Assembly: GCA_021159525.1 (NCBI GenBank)
Contig: JAGHEC010000050.1
Location: 1 to 5,987, forward strand
Length of the DNA: 5,987 nt
Direction of reading: 5' to 3'
Source: Deltaproteobacteria bacterium
GTDB lineage: Bacteria; Desulfobacterota; DSM-4660; Desulfatiglandales; Desulfatiglandaceae
Below the pieces are notes generated by a model. The model was not told the DNA's origin and did not search any database. It saw nothing but the letters and a program-made list of their open reading frames with translations. Both the position numbers and the translations under genes were made by a program. Shown in pieces: positions 1 through 5,861 of the stretch. Each line of letters begins with the position of its first letter. Positions within the stretch are counted from its first letter, which is position 1.

Positions 1-1011
1 GCCCCTGAAGTAGATGACCTTGTCGGGGTCGGCATCCCTCAGCATCCCGGCCACCCCGTTCAAGGCCTCTTCCCATGAGGCCTTTCTGAATCTCCCGTTT
101 TCCCGGATGAGGGGCTCCTTGAGCCGATGGGCGCTGTAAACATAGCTCCTGAGGGCTGCTCCCTTGGGACATATGGCCCCGCCGCTTTTCGGGTCGCCCT
201 TGAGCCCCATGGTCTTCATGAGGACCCCGTCTTTGACCGTGGCAAGCTGACCGCACAAGGCCCCACAGATATAGCAATGGGTCGGTATGACTTCCTCGGG
301 ACCCTCGGGCACGGTCCCCGGCGCGAGGGTCAGACAGGCATCTCCGAGATGGAGGAGGTCAATGGCAGTGTTCAGCCGGTCTATGGCTGCCGCATACTCC
401 GGAACGGAAGGATTCAGATCGCGGATAACGAAACTCAGGGTGAATTCCGAAAGGCCTTTGTAGAAGTCAAGGGCCGTTGCAGTGTAGAAGGCGGCGTGAA
501 AGTTCGGGAGCCAGTTCAACAGGTGGTCATTGATGAAATCTGCGGCCGCCCGGTCATCGTTGTTTTCAAGAAGAAACCGAACGAATTCCAGCTCCACGGC
601 GATATAATCGTCCAGGTCTTTGTAATTATCCGATTTATGAACGCCTGACCTGCGGTAGGCGGCCCGCACCTCAAAAACAGACGGCTGCATGAGCACCGGC
701 TCGCCGGTGGCATGGACCGATTCATAAGGGAGGACCGGATTCGGCCCGGCATTCAAAAAGAGATCGGCATATTCAAAGCGCAATTCACGATACAGATCCG
801 CATGCCTTCTGCTGAGGTATTTGGCCATCTTGAGCAGCCCCTTGCGCAGATCGCTGAACTTGCACTCGCTGGCCGCGGCGCGGAGCTGTTTAACGAATTG
901 CTTTTCTGTCAATTTCGCCAAGAGGTCCGGAGAGATTTCGTCGTGGTACAAAACGGTCAAAAATTGATACACGTTTGCCCTTTTTTGATTCAGATTATTT
1001 TTTCCAGTCAT
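1..1011 (-). CDS. TorD-like chaperone domain fused to molybdopterin oxidoreductase (partial, C-terminus off the window)
   Basis: An open frame of 337 codons runs without a stop from an ATG at 1011 to the left edge. Residues about 1-200 look like the TorD/DmsD family of molybdoenzyme maturation chaperones: helical, with YRELRFEYADLFLNAGP (74-90) then PYESVH (95-100), and an HLLNWLPNF element (163-171) like the family's second conserved motif. After a linker, residues 246-281 carry C246-x2-C249-x3-C253-x27-C281, the [4Fe-4S] ligand pattern that opens DMSO-reductase-family catalytic subunits, followed by CPKG and a typical 'RLKEPLIRENGRFRKASWEE' stretch. TorD proteins normally act in trans to protect the apoenzyme until cofactor insertion; here the chaperone is in cis. 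No Tat signal precedes the Fe-S motif, so a cytoplasmic enzyme is likely. The substrate cannot be told because the catalytic domain is cut off. An in-frame ATG at 1026 is possible, but GAGG at 1021-1024 sits 9 nt before the 1011 ATG and favours it. Confidence 0.9.
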   Translation of the reverse strand, partial: MTGKNNLNQKRANVYQFLTVLYHDEISPDLLAKLTEKQFVKQLRAAASECKFSDLRKGLLKMAKYLSRRHADLYRELRFEYADLFLNAGPNPVLPYESVHATGEPVLMQPSVFEVRAAYRRSGVHKSDNYKDLDDYIAVELEFVRFLLENNDDRAAADFINDHLLNWLPNFHAAFYTATALDFYKGLSEFTLSFVIRDLNPSVPEYAAAIDRLNTAIDLLHLGDACLTLAPGTVPEGPEEVIPTHCYICGALCGQLATVKDGVLMKTMGLKGDPKSGGAICPKGAALRSYVYSAHRLKEPLIRENGRFRKASWEEALNGVAGMLRDADPDKVIYFRG

Positions 1012-1020
1012 TATGCGGCG

Positions 1021-1024
1021 CCTC
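1021..1024 (-). promoter_or_regulatory. Shine-Dalgarno site for the TorD-molybdoenzyme fusion
   Basis: Minus-strand GAGG lies 9 nt upstream of the ATG at 1011. It decides the start over the in-frame ATG at 1026, which overlaps this motif and has no purine-rich site of its own. Confidence 0.5.
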
Positions 1025-1393
1025 ATCGGATAGTGATTATTTGTTTTTACCGGTTGCTGATCGAAGATTGCGTCTTGGGAAAAGCTTCTGTTCACAGCGG
1101 GTATTTGTGTTGATTAAAAGGGAGTATAGGTAAAAACCGTGTTACTGTCAAACCGGAAAATGGAGTCGCTGAGGGCTGGTTCTTCGGCCTGGATGATTGG
1201 TCAAGGCCATCCGAGCGGGCTGCGGAGATCGTTTTTCAGCCGCGGGAAAAGCCGGACTGAGTGAACTCCCCTTTGCAGTAAGAGGCTTGTCATTAATAAG
1301 GAGAAAATCTGTTGAGGTCCAAACCGCGGATATATATTATTGGCAACCGTTCACGGGGCTTGAGATCTCCCTGATACATTGATATGAAAGAAT
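1025..1393. other. Intergenic spacer without a convincing gene
   Basis: This stretch separates the leftward oxidoreductase gene from repeat copy A. Frames here are short (at most 61 codons) with no family resemblance. A good SD (AAGGAG, 1298-1303) precedes a TTG at 1312, but that frame ends after 20 codons. The 10-mer AACCGTTCAC (1345-1354) recurs inverted at 1555-1564 on the other side of repeat A. The promoter of the leftward gene should lie here, but I see no clear -35/-10 pair. Confidence 0.5.
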
Positions 1394-1517
1394 CGTATCA
1401 GCTCGATAATTCGGGGGATAACAGCGAACGCAGTGCCGGGGCAGGAGGATTTTTCTTTTGCCCTCCCGGCAGTCGCGTCAGAAAAACCCTCCTGCCCCGG
1501 GTTATTGAGCTGTTACG
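1394..1517 (+). repeat. Palindromic intergenic repeat, copy A (about 124 bp)
   Basis: The element has inverted ends: 1394-1410 against 1501-1517, 14 of 17 matching, with core CAGCTCRATAA. Inside lies a long hairpin with arms 1436-1456 and 1480-1500, 20 of 21 pairs. A 65-bp core (1432-1496) is identical to copy B (3436-3500), and 31 bp (1460-1490) are identical to the inverse of copy C. It encodes no transposase and resembles a MITE or a large REP-type element. A frame runs through it, but the conservation is in the palindrome and it is not treated as a gene. No clear target duplication is seen. Confidence 0.85.
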
Positions 1518-1576
1518 TGAGGCGAACGATCCCAAATTTGACCAAAAATCAGCAGTGAACGGTTACTGGGTATTGA

Positions 1577-1942
1577 AGAATTGCGGCAACCACAGGGGAG
1601 AAGGCGATTCATATCGCGGAGCATCATGAGGCTGGCATAGCCCTGGCACTCCTGGATGTCAAACTCCCTGATATGACAGGCAATCAGCTCTATCCCCTGA
1701 TTAAGCAATTTAGGCCGGAGATGAAGGTGATCGTGTGCAGCGGCTATGACATCGACGGTCCTATCCAGGAGATTTTGAATATGGGGGCCGATGGGTTCAT
1801 TCAGAAGCCGTTTTCCGTATCAGTGTTATCCGAAAAATTGAGAGACGTGCTCCATGGCAAGGAGAAGCTTGATTTACCTGCATTCTCTTCCCGGCCTTTG
1901 AGCGGCAATCCAAAACAGCAGGTAAAGGAAAGTCGGGGTTGA
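1577..1942 (+). pseudogene. 5'-truncated response-regulator receiver (REC) domain remnant
   Basis: The frame from the codon after the TGA at 1574-1576 reads as the later two thirds of a CheY-like receiver domain. LLDVKLPDMTG contains the phospho-acceptor Asp (codon 1655-1657). VIVCSGYD carries the conserved switch Ser (1739-1741), and GFIQKPF the conserved Lys (1805-1807) followed by Pro. Missing is the start of the fold, strand 1 and helix 1 with the acidic pair that binds Mg2+. The first ATG in frame (1673) lies after the Asp, so no intact receiver can be made. A short C-terminal tail follows the domain. It may be the end of a lost hybrid sensor kinase or regulator, with repeat A now just upstream. 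The stop at 1940-1942 is one base before the next gene's ATG, so the two were probably once co-translated. Confidence 0.75.
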
Positions 1943-1943
1943 A

Positions 1944-3059
1944 ATGAAGATTGACGCCCATTACTATGCGGTTCTCGGCTTTTGCCGGGCCTGCGGGTTC
2001 AGCAGGGAGGCGGCCCGCACTGTGGCCTATGCCTCCCAGTTCGTGGATGACGCCAAAATCAACCATATGGTTATCAAGGGGAGTATTCCCGAAGGGGTTC
2101 ACTACGATGTGATCGACGGATCTCCCTGCTTTTTCAACATGGCGACCTGTCATTCCTACACCCGCATTAAGACGTTCAACTACGATGCTATGACCAACAA
2201 CACCTCGGCCTTTCACTTTGTGCCCGGGTGCAGCGGGAAAACTTTTGTGAAAAAGATGCGCTGCAAAGAAGCTGGACCGGTAATCGCATCTGTTTTGCAG
2301 GAAGTCCTTGAAGAGAATGATCCGATTAAACTGGGTATAGCGCTCCATGCCTACGCAGATTCATTTTCGCACCAGGGCTTCTCAGGTCTCCTCAGCAAGG
2401 TGAACGATATCAATCAACTGGAGATCCGGGAGAAATCTGCGATCTGGAAAGACAGGCTGAGAAAGAAATTGAGGGGTGTGAGGGAGGCATTCTGCAAATT
2501 GTGCGATTGGGTGATTCCTGCCTATGGGCACGGCCAGGCCCTGACATTTCCAGACCTGCCCTACATGGTCTGGTCCTATGTGTATGATTACAGCGATGAA
2601 TTTTCCGATACGCTCAAGTCCTCGGGGATCATCGACAACAGGGAGCGCTACAAGCGCGCCTTTAAGGCGACAGCAAAGTATCTGATCCTGTATCTCAGGA
2701 AACACCCGGCCTGCCAGGAAGGAGAAGCGGATCTCGATTCTCTGCAGCCGCTCTTTGAGGCGCTTTTGACCAGAAAGAGGGACAAGGCAAGGATCAGGAA
2801 GTGGCGAAATGTCCTGGTCTCTCAGGGGCTGCTCGACAAGAGGGATCAAGAAGGCCTCACCTATGACCGCGACCGCTGGCTCAGGGAGGCATTTTCCAAT
2901 TTTGATCAGAAGCTTTTCAAGCAGAGAAAGGTGTCAGCGGTCGTGTTGAGGCCAGATTTTTCTGAATCCAACTGGTACAGATACTATCTGGCAGTGAAGT
3001 GGTACAAGGAGCGGATCTTTCATCACTGTGCACAACACGGACTGACAATATGCCGGTGA
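1944..3059 (+). CDS. DUF6765-like conserved protein of unknown function
   Basis: This intact 371-codon gene has no signal peptide and no membrane segment. The N-terminus (IDAHYYAVLGFCRACGFS, residues 3-20) followed by TVAYASQFVDDA (26-37) matches my memory of DUF6765 proteins, which begin with a D-x-HYY motif and an A-x-x-x-QFVDD helix. HAYADSFSHQGFSG (135-148) gives an H-x3-D-x3-H pattern (H135, D139, H143), resembling the metal-binding helices of zinc-dependent phospholipase C/P1-nuclease folds; with H6 and D35/D36 it suggests a metal site. That is inference, and no activity is established. The C-terminal third is charged and helical (many K/R), perhaps for nucleic-acid or protein contact. 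The SD is weak (AAAGGA around 1924-1929, about 14 nt away), which fits translational coupling to the receiver remnant that ends one base before it. Confidence 0.85.
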   Translation: MKIDAHYYAVLGFCRACGFSREAARTVAYASQFVDDAKINHMVIKGSIPEGVHYDVIDGSPCFFNMATCHSYTRIKTFNYDAMTNNTSAFHFVPGCSGKTFVKKMRCKEAGPVIASVLQEVLEENDPIKLGIALHAYADSFSHQGFSGLLSKVNDINQLEIREKSAIWKDRLRKKLRGVREAFCKLCDWVIPAYGHGQALTFPDLPYMVWSYVYDYSDEFSDTLKSSGIIDNRERYKRAFKATAKYLILYLRKHPACQEGEADLDSLQPLFEALLTRKRDKARIRKWRNVLVSQGLLDKRDQEGLTYDRDRWLREAFSNFDQKLFKQRKVSAVVLRPDFSESNWYRYYLAVKWYKERIFHHCAQHGLTICR

Positions 3060-3124
3060 TCCGCGCTTCCATTTTATCAAGCATGATTACAATTCGCTTT
3101 TCAAACATCATTCGTATCGGCTCA
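3060..3124. other. Short spacer after the DUF6765-like gene
   Basis: AT-leaning sequence with no frame, hairpin or terminator that I can support. The first strong inverted repeat downstream begins at 3133, inside the composite palindrome. Confidence 0.4.
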
Positions 3125-3132
3125 CTAACTGT

Positions 3133-3377
3133 TAATTAGTGCTTGACCGAAAAGCCTGTTTTTTCGGCCAGGAAATTCGAAATCCGAAGCACGAAATACG
3201 AAACAATGGGCGAAACACCAATGTCCCAATGGCAAAAAGATAATATTTCCAGCGTGTTACTTTAGATCGTTTTGTCATTTGATATTCGAATTTGTTTCGG
3301 ATTTCCGATTTCGATATTCGGATTTTCGCTGAACAGCAGTTTTCGTTCAGCCAGTAATTAGTGCCTGAACGAAAACC
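3133..3377. repeat. Composite imperfect palindrome of about 245 bp with CGAAAT-rich arms
   Basis: The left end holds TAATTAGTGCTTGACCGAAAA (from 3133) and a hairpin, CCGAAAA (3147-3153) with TTTTCGG (3161-3167). The right end holds TAATTAGTGCCTGAACGAAAA (from 3355) and a perfect 11-bp inverted repeat, TTTTCGTTCAG (3340-3350) with CTGAACGAAAA (3365-3375). Between them, 3170-3205 is built of degenerate units such as ATTCGAAATCCGAA. 3275-3325 contains the same kind of units in inverse orientation (GAATTTGTTTCGGATTTCC). The block therefore reads as two related halves facing each other. It is probably a non-coding mobile or REP-like element. The left hairpin, followed by few T residues, is a weak terminator at best for the gene upstream. 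Confidence 0.65.
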
Positions 3378-3397
3378 CCGAAATTTGAAAGGCCCAA

Positions 3398-3520
3398 CGT
3401 ATCAGCTCAATAATGAGGGGGATAACTGTGAACGTAGTGCCGGGGCAGGAGGATTTTTCTTTTGCCCTCCCGGCAGTCGCGTCAGAAAAACCCTCCTGCC
3501 TCTGTTCATTGAGCTGTTGC
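3398..3520 (+). repeat. Palindromic intergenic repeat, copy B
   Basis: It has the same orientation as copy A. It starts with CGTATCAGCTCAATAATG and ends with CATTGAGCTGTTGC, so the inverted ends are kept. The hairpin arms at 3444-3460 and 3484-3500 match in 16 of 17 positions. 65 bp (3436-3500) are identical to copy A, while the flanks outside the core differ at scattered positions. The near-perfect core suggests recent spread or selection on structure. It begins about 20 bp after the composite palindrome. Confidence 0.85.
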
Positions 3521-3574
3521 CGTCATTCCCAATATTTTTCAATGTGATATCTCAATAAGTAGCGGCGACGGGTC

Positions 3575-3602
3575 CCGGATTCCCGCATACGCGGGAATCC
3601 GG
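3575..3602. repeat. REP-like perfect hairpin
   Basis: CCGGATTCCCGC (3575-3586) pairs perfectly with GCGGGAATCCGG (3591-3602) across a four-base ATAC loop. The CGTCATTCCC just upstream (3521-3530) together with GGATTCCCGC...GCGGGAATCC is the usual look of widespread bacterial REP elements. There is no T-tract after the stem, so it is not a convincing terminator. Confidence 0.7.
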
Positions 3603-3656
3603 AGAAATATCACGGTACAGGATTTCCCCCGATTACACGCTTTCGGAAATCAAGAG

Positions 3657-3686
3657 TTGCGTTTTGGGCGGCAGATGTTGTAGATT
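3657..3686 (+). promoter_or_regulatory. Weak candidate sigma70-type promoter for the transporter operon
   Basis: TTGCGT (3657-3662) is followed after 18 bases by TAGATT (3681-3686). The spacing is acceptable but both boxes depart from consensus. It would start a transcript near 3693, giving a leader of about 155 nt. Confidence 0.2.
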
Positions 3687-3697
3687 AACGGCCGTTA
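3686..3697. promoter_or_regulatory. Perfect 12-bp palindrome, possible operator
   Basis: TAACGGCCGTTA is its own reverse complement. It abuts the candidate -10 box, about 150 bp before the transporter start. The binding protein is unknown. Confidence 0.3.
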
Positions 3698-3778
3698 TTA
3701 TTCTGACATTCTGAATTCCATTGTAACCTGCTAAAATTAATTTCAAGAAATTATTTTCCTCCAAAGGAGGGGCGGGGG

Positions 3779-3823
3779 ATGATTTTCTCAAGCGGCTTCG
3801 GACCTGAGCGTCCTAATCTTTAA
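3779..3823 (+). CDS. Possible 14-residue leader peptide upstream of the transporter
   Basis: ATG at 3779 is preceded by a full SD, AAAGGAGG (3763-3770), at a spacing of 8 nt. The frame reads MIFSSGFGPERPNL and stops at TAA (3821-3823), 24 nt before the transporter ATG. The peptide has no run of one amino acid that would suggest classical attenuation. Support comes from the strong SD, the spacing and the bracketing inverted repeat, not from homology. The SD may instead be chance in a G-rich stretch. Confidence 0.35.
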   Translation: MIFSSGFGPERPNL

Positions 3824-3833
3824 GAGAAAACAA

Positions 3834-3842
3834 GGGGAGGAG
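3834..3842 (+). promoter_or_regulatory. Shine-Dalgarno site of the TauE/SafE transporter
   Basis: GGGGAGGAG ends 5 nt before the ATG at 3848, and the central GGAG is 8 nt away. It fixes this start, which also begins a clear signal-like segment. Confidence 0.75.
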
Positions 3843-3847
3843 AGCGT

Positions 3848-5065
3848 ATGAAATCAAGAATGGAGTGGATCTTGTGTCTTGTTATGTGGGTGGCTGTTTT
3901 GTCCCTGCTTGCCGCAACTCCGGCCTATTGCCTGACCGGGGCTGCTTCCCAAGGAAAATCCGCGGGTATCGAAAAAGCTGCGGCAGTAGAGAGTGATCTG
4001 GGTTTGCAGGGAAAACTGGGCAGGGCCATTTCAAAGGCCACCTCCGGAGAGGGGAAGGGTCTCATCGACAAAGATGCTGAGCGGGGATATCTGGGCATAC
4101 CAGGGGCGCCCAAGATCAATCTCCTGATCGGTTTTCTTTGGGCTATATGGGTCGGCTGGGTCTTTTCCACGGTGGGGGCCTTTGGCGGCATTATGGCCGG
4201 GGTCGGGCATATTACTATCTTTGGTTTGGGTTCCTATGCCAAGACCTTCAAGAACTCTGCGCCCGAACTCAATAAATACCTTACTGACAGTATCCGGGTT
4301 TCCAATCAGTGGCTGGTGGGTCTCTCGGCCCTGGTGTCAAGCTTTAACTACTGGAGGCAGAAACGCCTGGTGGCCCCTCTCGGCATCTTCCTGGGTCTCG
4401 GAGCCCTTGTGGCTACCTTGCTCGTGGTATTCACAACGGCCGGGAAGGTCAAATTCTCACAGTACCAGGGATATTTCGGTCTTATCGTCTTTATTATCGG
4501 CGGCTTCATGGTATATGAAATGACGCCGAGAGGGCAGAGATCCAAGAAGGCCTCCCAGGAGGCTGCCAAGGCCTTTGAGCAAACCGTCAAACAGAAGGGA
4601 GATATCCAGGAGCAGGGGGTGAAGACCCTTAAATGGAGCCTTGTAAAAACGGAGATTTCCTTCTTCGGTCAGACCTTTCGCTTCAGCCCCATCTGGGCCT
4701 TTATCGGCGGTTTCGTGATTTCCGCAGTGGCCTCCTTTATCGGCGTGGGCGGGGGCTTTTTGTATGTGCCCTTTCTGACCAGCGTGGTAGGTCTACCCAT
4801 GTTCGTGGTGGCCGGCACCTCGGCCCTGTCTGTTCTCATCGGCATGATCTTTGCCATTTTCAATTTTATGGTGTTGGCCGGGATCAGGGTCTACTGGCCC
4901 ATGATCGGGGCTGAACTGGTGGGCATCTTTGTTGGCTCCATGATCGGGCCGAGGACAGGCAAATACATTCCCAACAAGGTCCTTAAGCTGATCTTCATTG
5001 TGCTGGCGCTCTATGTAGGGCTTCGATACACTCTCAGGGGCTTTTTCGGCATCCATTTGCTTTAA
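3848..5065 (+). CDS. TauE/SafE (TSUP) family transporter, long form with N-terminal extension
   Basis: A 405-residue membrane protein. Residues 1-28 form a signal-like segment (basic start, hydrophobic core, ATPAYC end). Residues about 29-88 are hydrophilic and probably outside the membrane. The first transporter half starts at about 90 and carries GAFGGIMAGVGHI (110-122). The second half carries GVGGGFLYVPFL (299-310) and AGTSALS (322-328), the paired glycine-rich signatures of TSUP proteins. A charged linker (about 224-281, many K/Q/E) joins the halves. TSUP carriers move sulfite, sulfonates, sulfoacetate or related anions across the inner membrane. Typical members are about 250 residues; I recall longer forms in sulfate reducers. 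The substrate is not readable here, and export of sulfite or another sulfur anion is an inference. A strong SD precedes it, and the small membrane protein gene follows after 64 bp. Confidence 0.88.
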   Translation: MKSRMEWILCLVMWVAVLSLLAATPAYCLTGAASQGKSAGIEKAAAVESDLGLQGKLGRAISKATSGEGKGLIDKDAERGYLGIPGAPKINLLIGFLWAIWVGWVFSTVGAFGGIMAGVGHITIFGLGSYAKTFKNSAPELNKYLTDSIRVSNQWLVGLSALVSSFNYWRQKRLVAPLGIFLGLGALVATLLVVFTTAGKVKFSQYQGYFGLIVFIIGGFMVYEMTPRGQRSKKASQEAAKAFEQTVKQKGDIQEQGVKTLKWSLVKTEISFFGQTFRFSPIWAFIGGFVISAVASFIGVGGGFLYVPFLTSVVGLPMFVVAGTSALSVLIGMIFAIFNFMVLAGIRVYWPMIGAELVGIFVGSMIGPRTGKYIPNKVLKLIFIVLALYVGLRYTLRGFFGIHLL

Positions 5066-5081
5066 ACACGCAACCGGCTGA

Positions 5082-5109
5082 GCGTGTCCGGAACCACTCC
5101 CGGACACGC
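5082..5109 (+). other. Intergenic hairpin between transporter and small membrane protein
   Basis: GCGTGTCCGG (5082-5091) pairs perfectly with CCGGACACGC (5100-5109) around an 8-nt loop. No T-run follows (the next bases are CCCCGCACG), so it is not a standard intrinsic terminator. It may stabilise the upstream message or lower expression of the downstream gene. Confidence 0.6.
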
Positions 5110-5129
5110 CCCCGCACGCCTGACAGGTC

Positions 5130-5678
5130 ATGCGCCCATTCCTGGACAAACTTGTCTTTGTTGCAGACAGCCTGCTCATCTCTCTATATAGGATTATGCC
5201 GGATCCGTTGCCGGCCTATCTGCTCGGGACCTTTCTTCTGTGCTTTCTGTGCGTCATCGCAGGCGAACTGACCGTGTCCGTCGCCCTCCGGTTTAACCGC
5301 CGGTATTTCAATGAGATGACCGAGGAGATGATCAGAAAGGAAAAACTCTCCATGGCGGCCTACGAGGCCGGGGACAAAGAGAGCTACAGGGCCCTGAACA
5401 AGGAGGCCACCGATGTCTGGGGGAAGCGCTTTTTTACCATGGTTGCCTACTCTGCGGGGATCCTGTGGCCAATCCCCTTTGCCCTGGCCTGGATGCAGAC
5501 CCGCTTTCACGGCATCGCTTTTCCCCTGGCGTGGCCCCTGAGCATTGCCTTTGGAGAGACTGTGGGCTATACATTCACCTTTATCCCGCTTTATATCCTC
5601 TGCCGGATTGTCTTCAAATACATGCGACCCCATCTGCCCTATTTTCGAGGGGTCCAGAAACTCCTGGACGCCGTATAG
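5130..5678 (+). CDS. Small integral membrane protein, probable partner of the TSUP transporter
   Basis: A protein of 182 residues. A hydrophobic N-terminal part (8-22) leads into a clear membrane segment (about 28-53, LLGTFLLCFLCVIAGE). A charged helical stretch follows (55-99, NRRYFNEMTEEMIRKEKLS...), then a second segment (about 101-122, with WPIPFALAW) and a third (about 144-164). This outline of one helix, a cytosolic coiled-coil-like arm and two helices resembles small Oxa1/DUF106-like proteins, but I cannot assign it to that family. It lies 64 bp after the transporter on the same strand, so one operon is likely. I recall similar small membrane proteins beside TSUP genes in sulfate reducers, from memory only. 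The ATG at 5130 has a weak SD (ACAGG, 3 nt away). The ATG at 5196 is an alternative but would remove the first hydrophobic part. Confidence 0.75.
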   Translation: MRPFLDKLVFVADSLLISLYRIMPDPLPAYLLGTFLLCFLCVIAGELTVSVALRFNRRYFNEMTEEMIRKEKLSMAAYEAGDKESYRALNKEATDVWGKRFFTMVAYSAGILWPIPFALAWMQTRFHGIAFPLAWPLSIAFGETVGYTFTFIPLYILCRIVFKYMRPHLPYFRGVQKLLDAV

Positions 5679-5861
5679 TAAGGTTAAAGGGGCCTTAGAA
5701 GTTTAGATGTACACATCTCCTCGTCTTCACAGAGGATTCCAAAAGGCAAATGTCCACTCCCGCAACCCCCTTATCCTTTTGCACATTTCATCTTTTCGCC
5801 CTTCCAGGGCATGTTATGCAGCGGTGAGCGCTTTTCCTTAACTGATGAGATGGGTCTACTT
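5679..5861. other. Spacer after the transporter operon, no gene seen
   Basis: No coding frame or good terminator is visible. TAAGG (5679-5683) and CCTTA (5693-5697) could form a 5-bp stem with no T-tract. AGATGT-AC-ACATCT (5704-5717) is a short inverted repeat of unknown meaning. Confidence 0.4.

Larger units (their letters stand above)
3734..3842 (+). promoter_or_regulatory. Structured 5' leader of the transporter gene
   Basis: TAATTTC (3738-3744) and GAAATTA (3747-3753) form an AT-rich inverted repeat that extends outward to 3734/3757 with one mismatch. Directly after it, CCTCC (3758-3762) faces GGAGG (3766-3770), which is the SD of a 14-codon mini-ORF. The same CCTCC is also complementary to GGAGG at 3836-3840, the SD of the transporter. 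TTTTCTC (3783-3789) and GAGAAAA (3824-3830) bracket the mini-ORF. The arrangement suggests alternative RNA structures controlling translation; this is inference from complementarity only. Confidence 0.35.

Noticed and set aside
127..1113. Plus-strand open frames at 127-648 and 712-1113
   Set aside because: They lie opposite the minus-strand chaperone-oxidoreductase frame, which has clear family motifs and no stop over 337 codons. The plus-strand products show no recognisable domain.
1312..1374. TTG-initiated 20-codon frame behind a good AAGGAG site
   Set aside because: Only the SD supports it. The product (LRSKPRIYIIGN...) is too short to assess and has no recognised match, though it could be the remnant start of a lost regulator.
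1197..1382. A 61-codon plus-strand frame before repeat A
   Set aside because: No SD, no similarity I recognise and no conserved context. Its composition looks like a chance frame in a spacer.
1797..2849. Minus-strand frames at 1797-2348 and 2382-2849
   Set aside because: They are antisense to the receiver remnant and the DUF6765-like gene and have no domain features.
3361..3558. A 65-codon frame through repeat B
   Set aside because: It starts with GTG inside the composite palindrome, and its recognisable part is the translated repeat core, so it is better explained as DNA structure.
5082..5109. Intrinsic terminator after the transporter
   Set aside because: The stem is strong, but no T-tract follows and a same-strand gene starts 20 bp later.
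3925..5633. Alternative-frame and antisense open frames within the transporter and small membrane protein genes
   Set aside because: They are shadows of the two real genes, whose frames show transmembrane patterns and family motifs.
5704..5717. Inverted repeat AGATGT-AC-ACATCT as an operator
   Set aside because: It is short, lies downstream of the operon and has no gene starting after it within the window.
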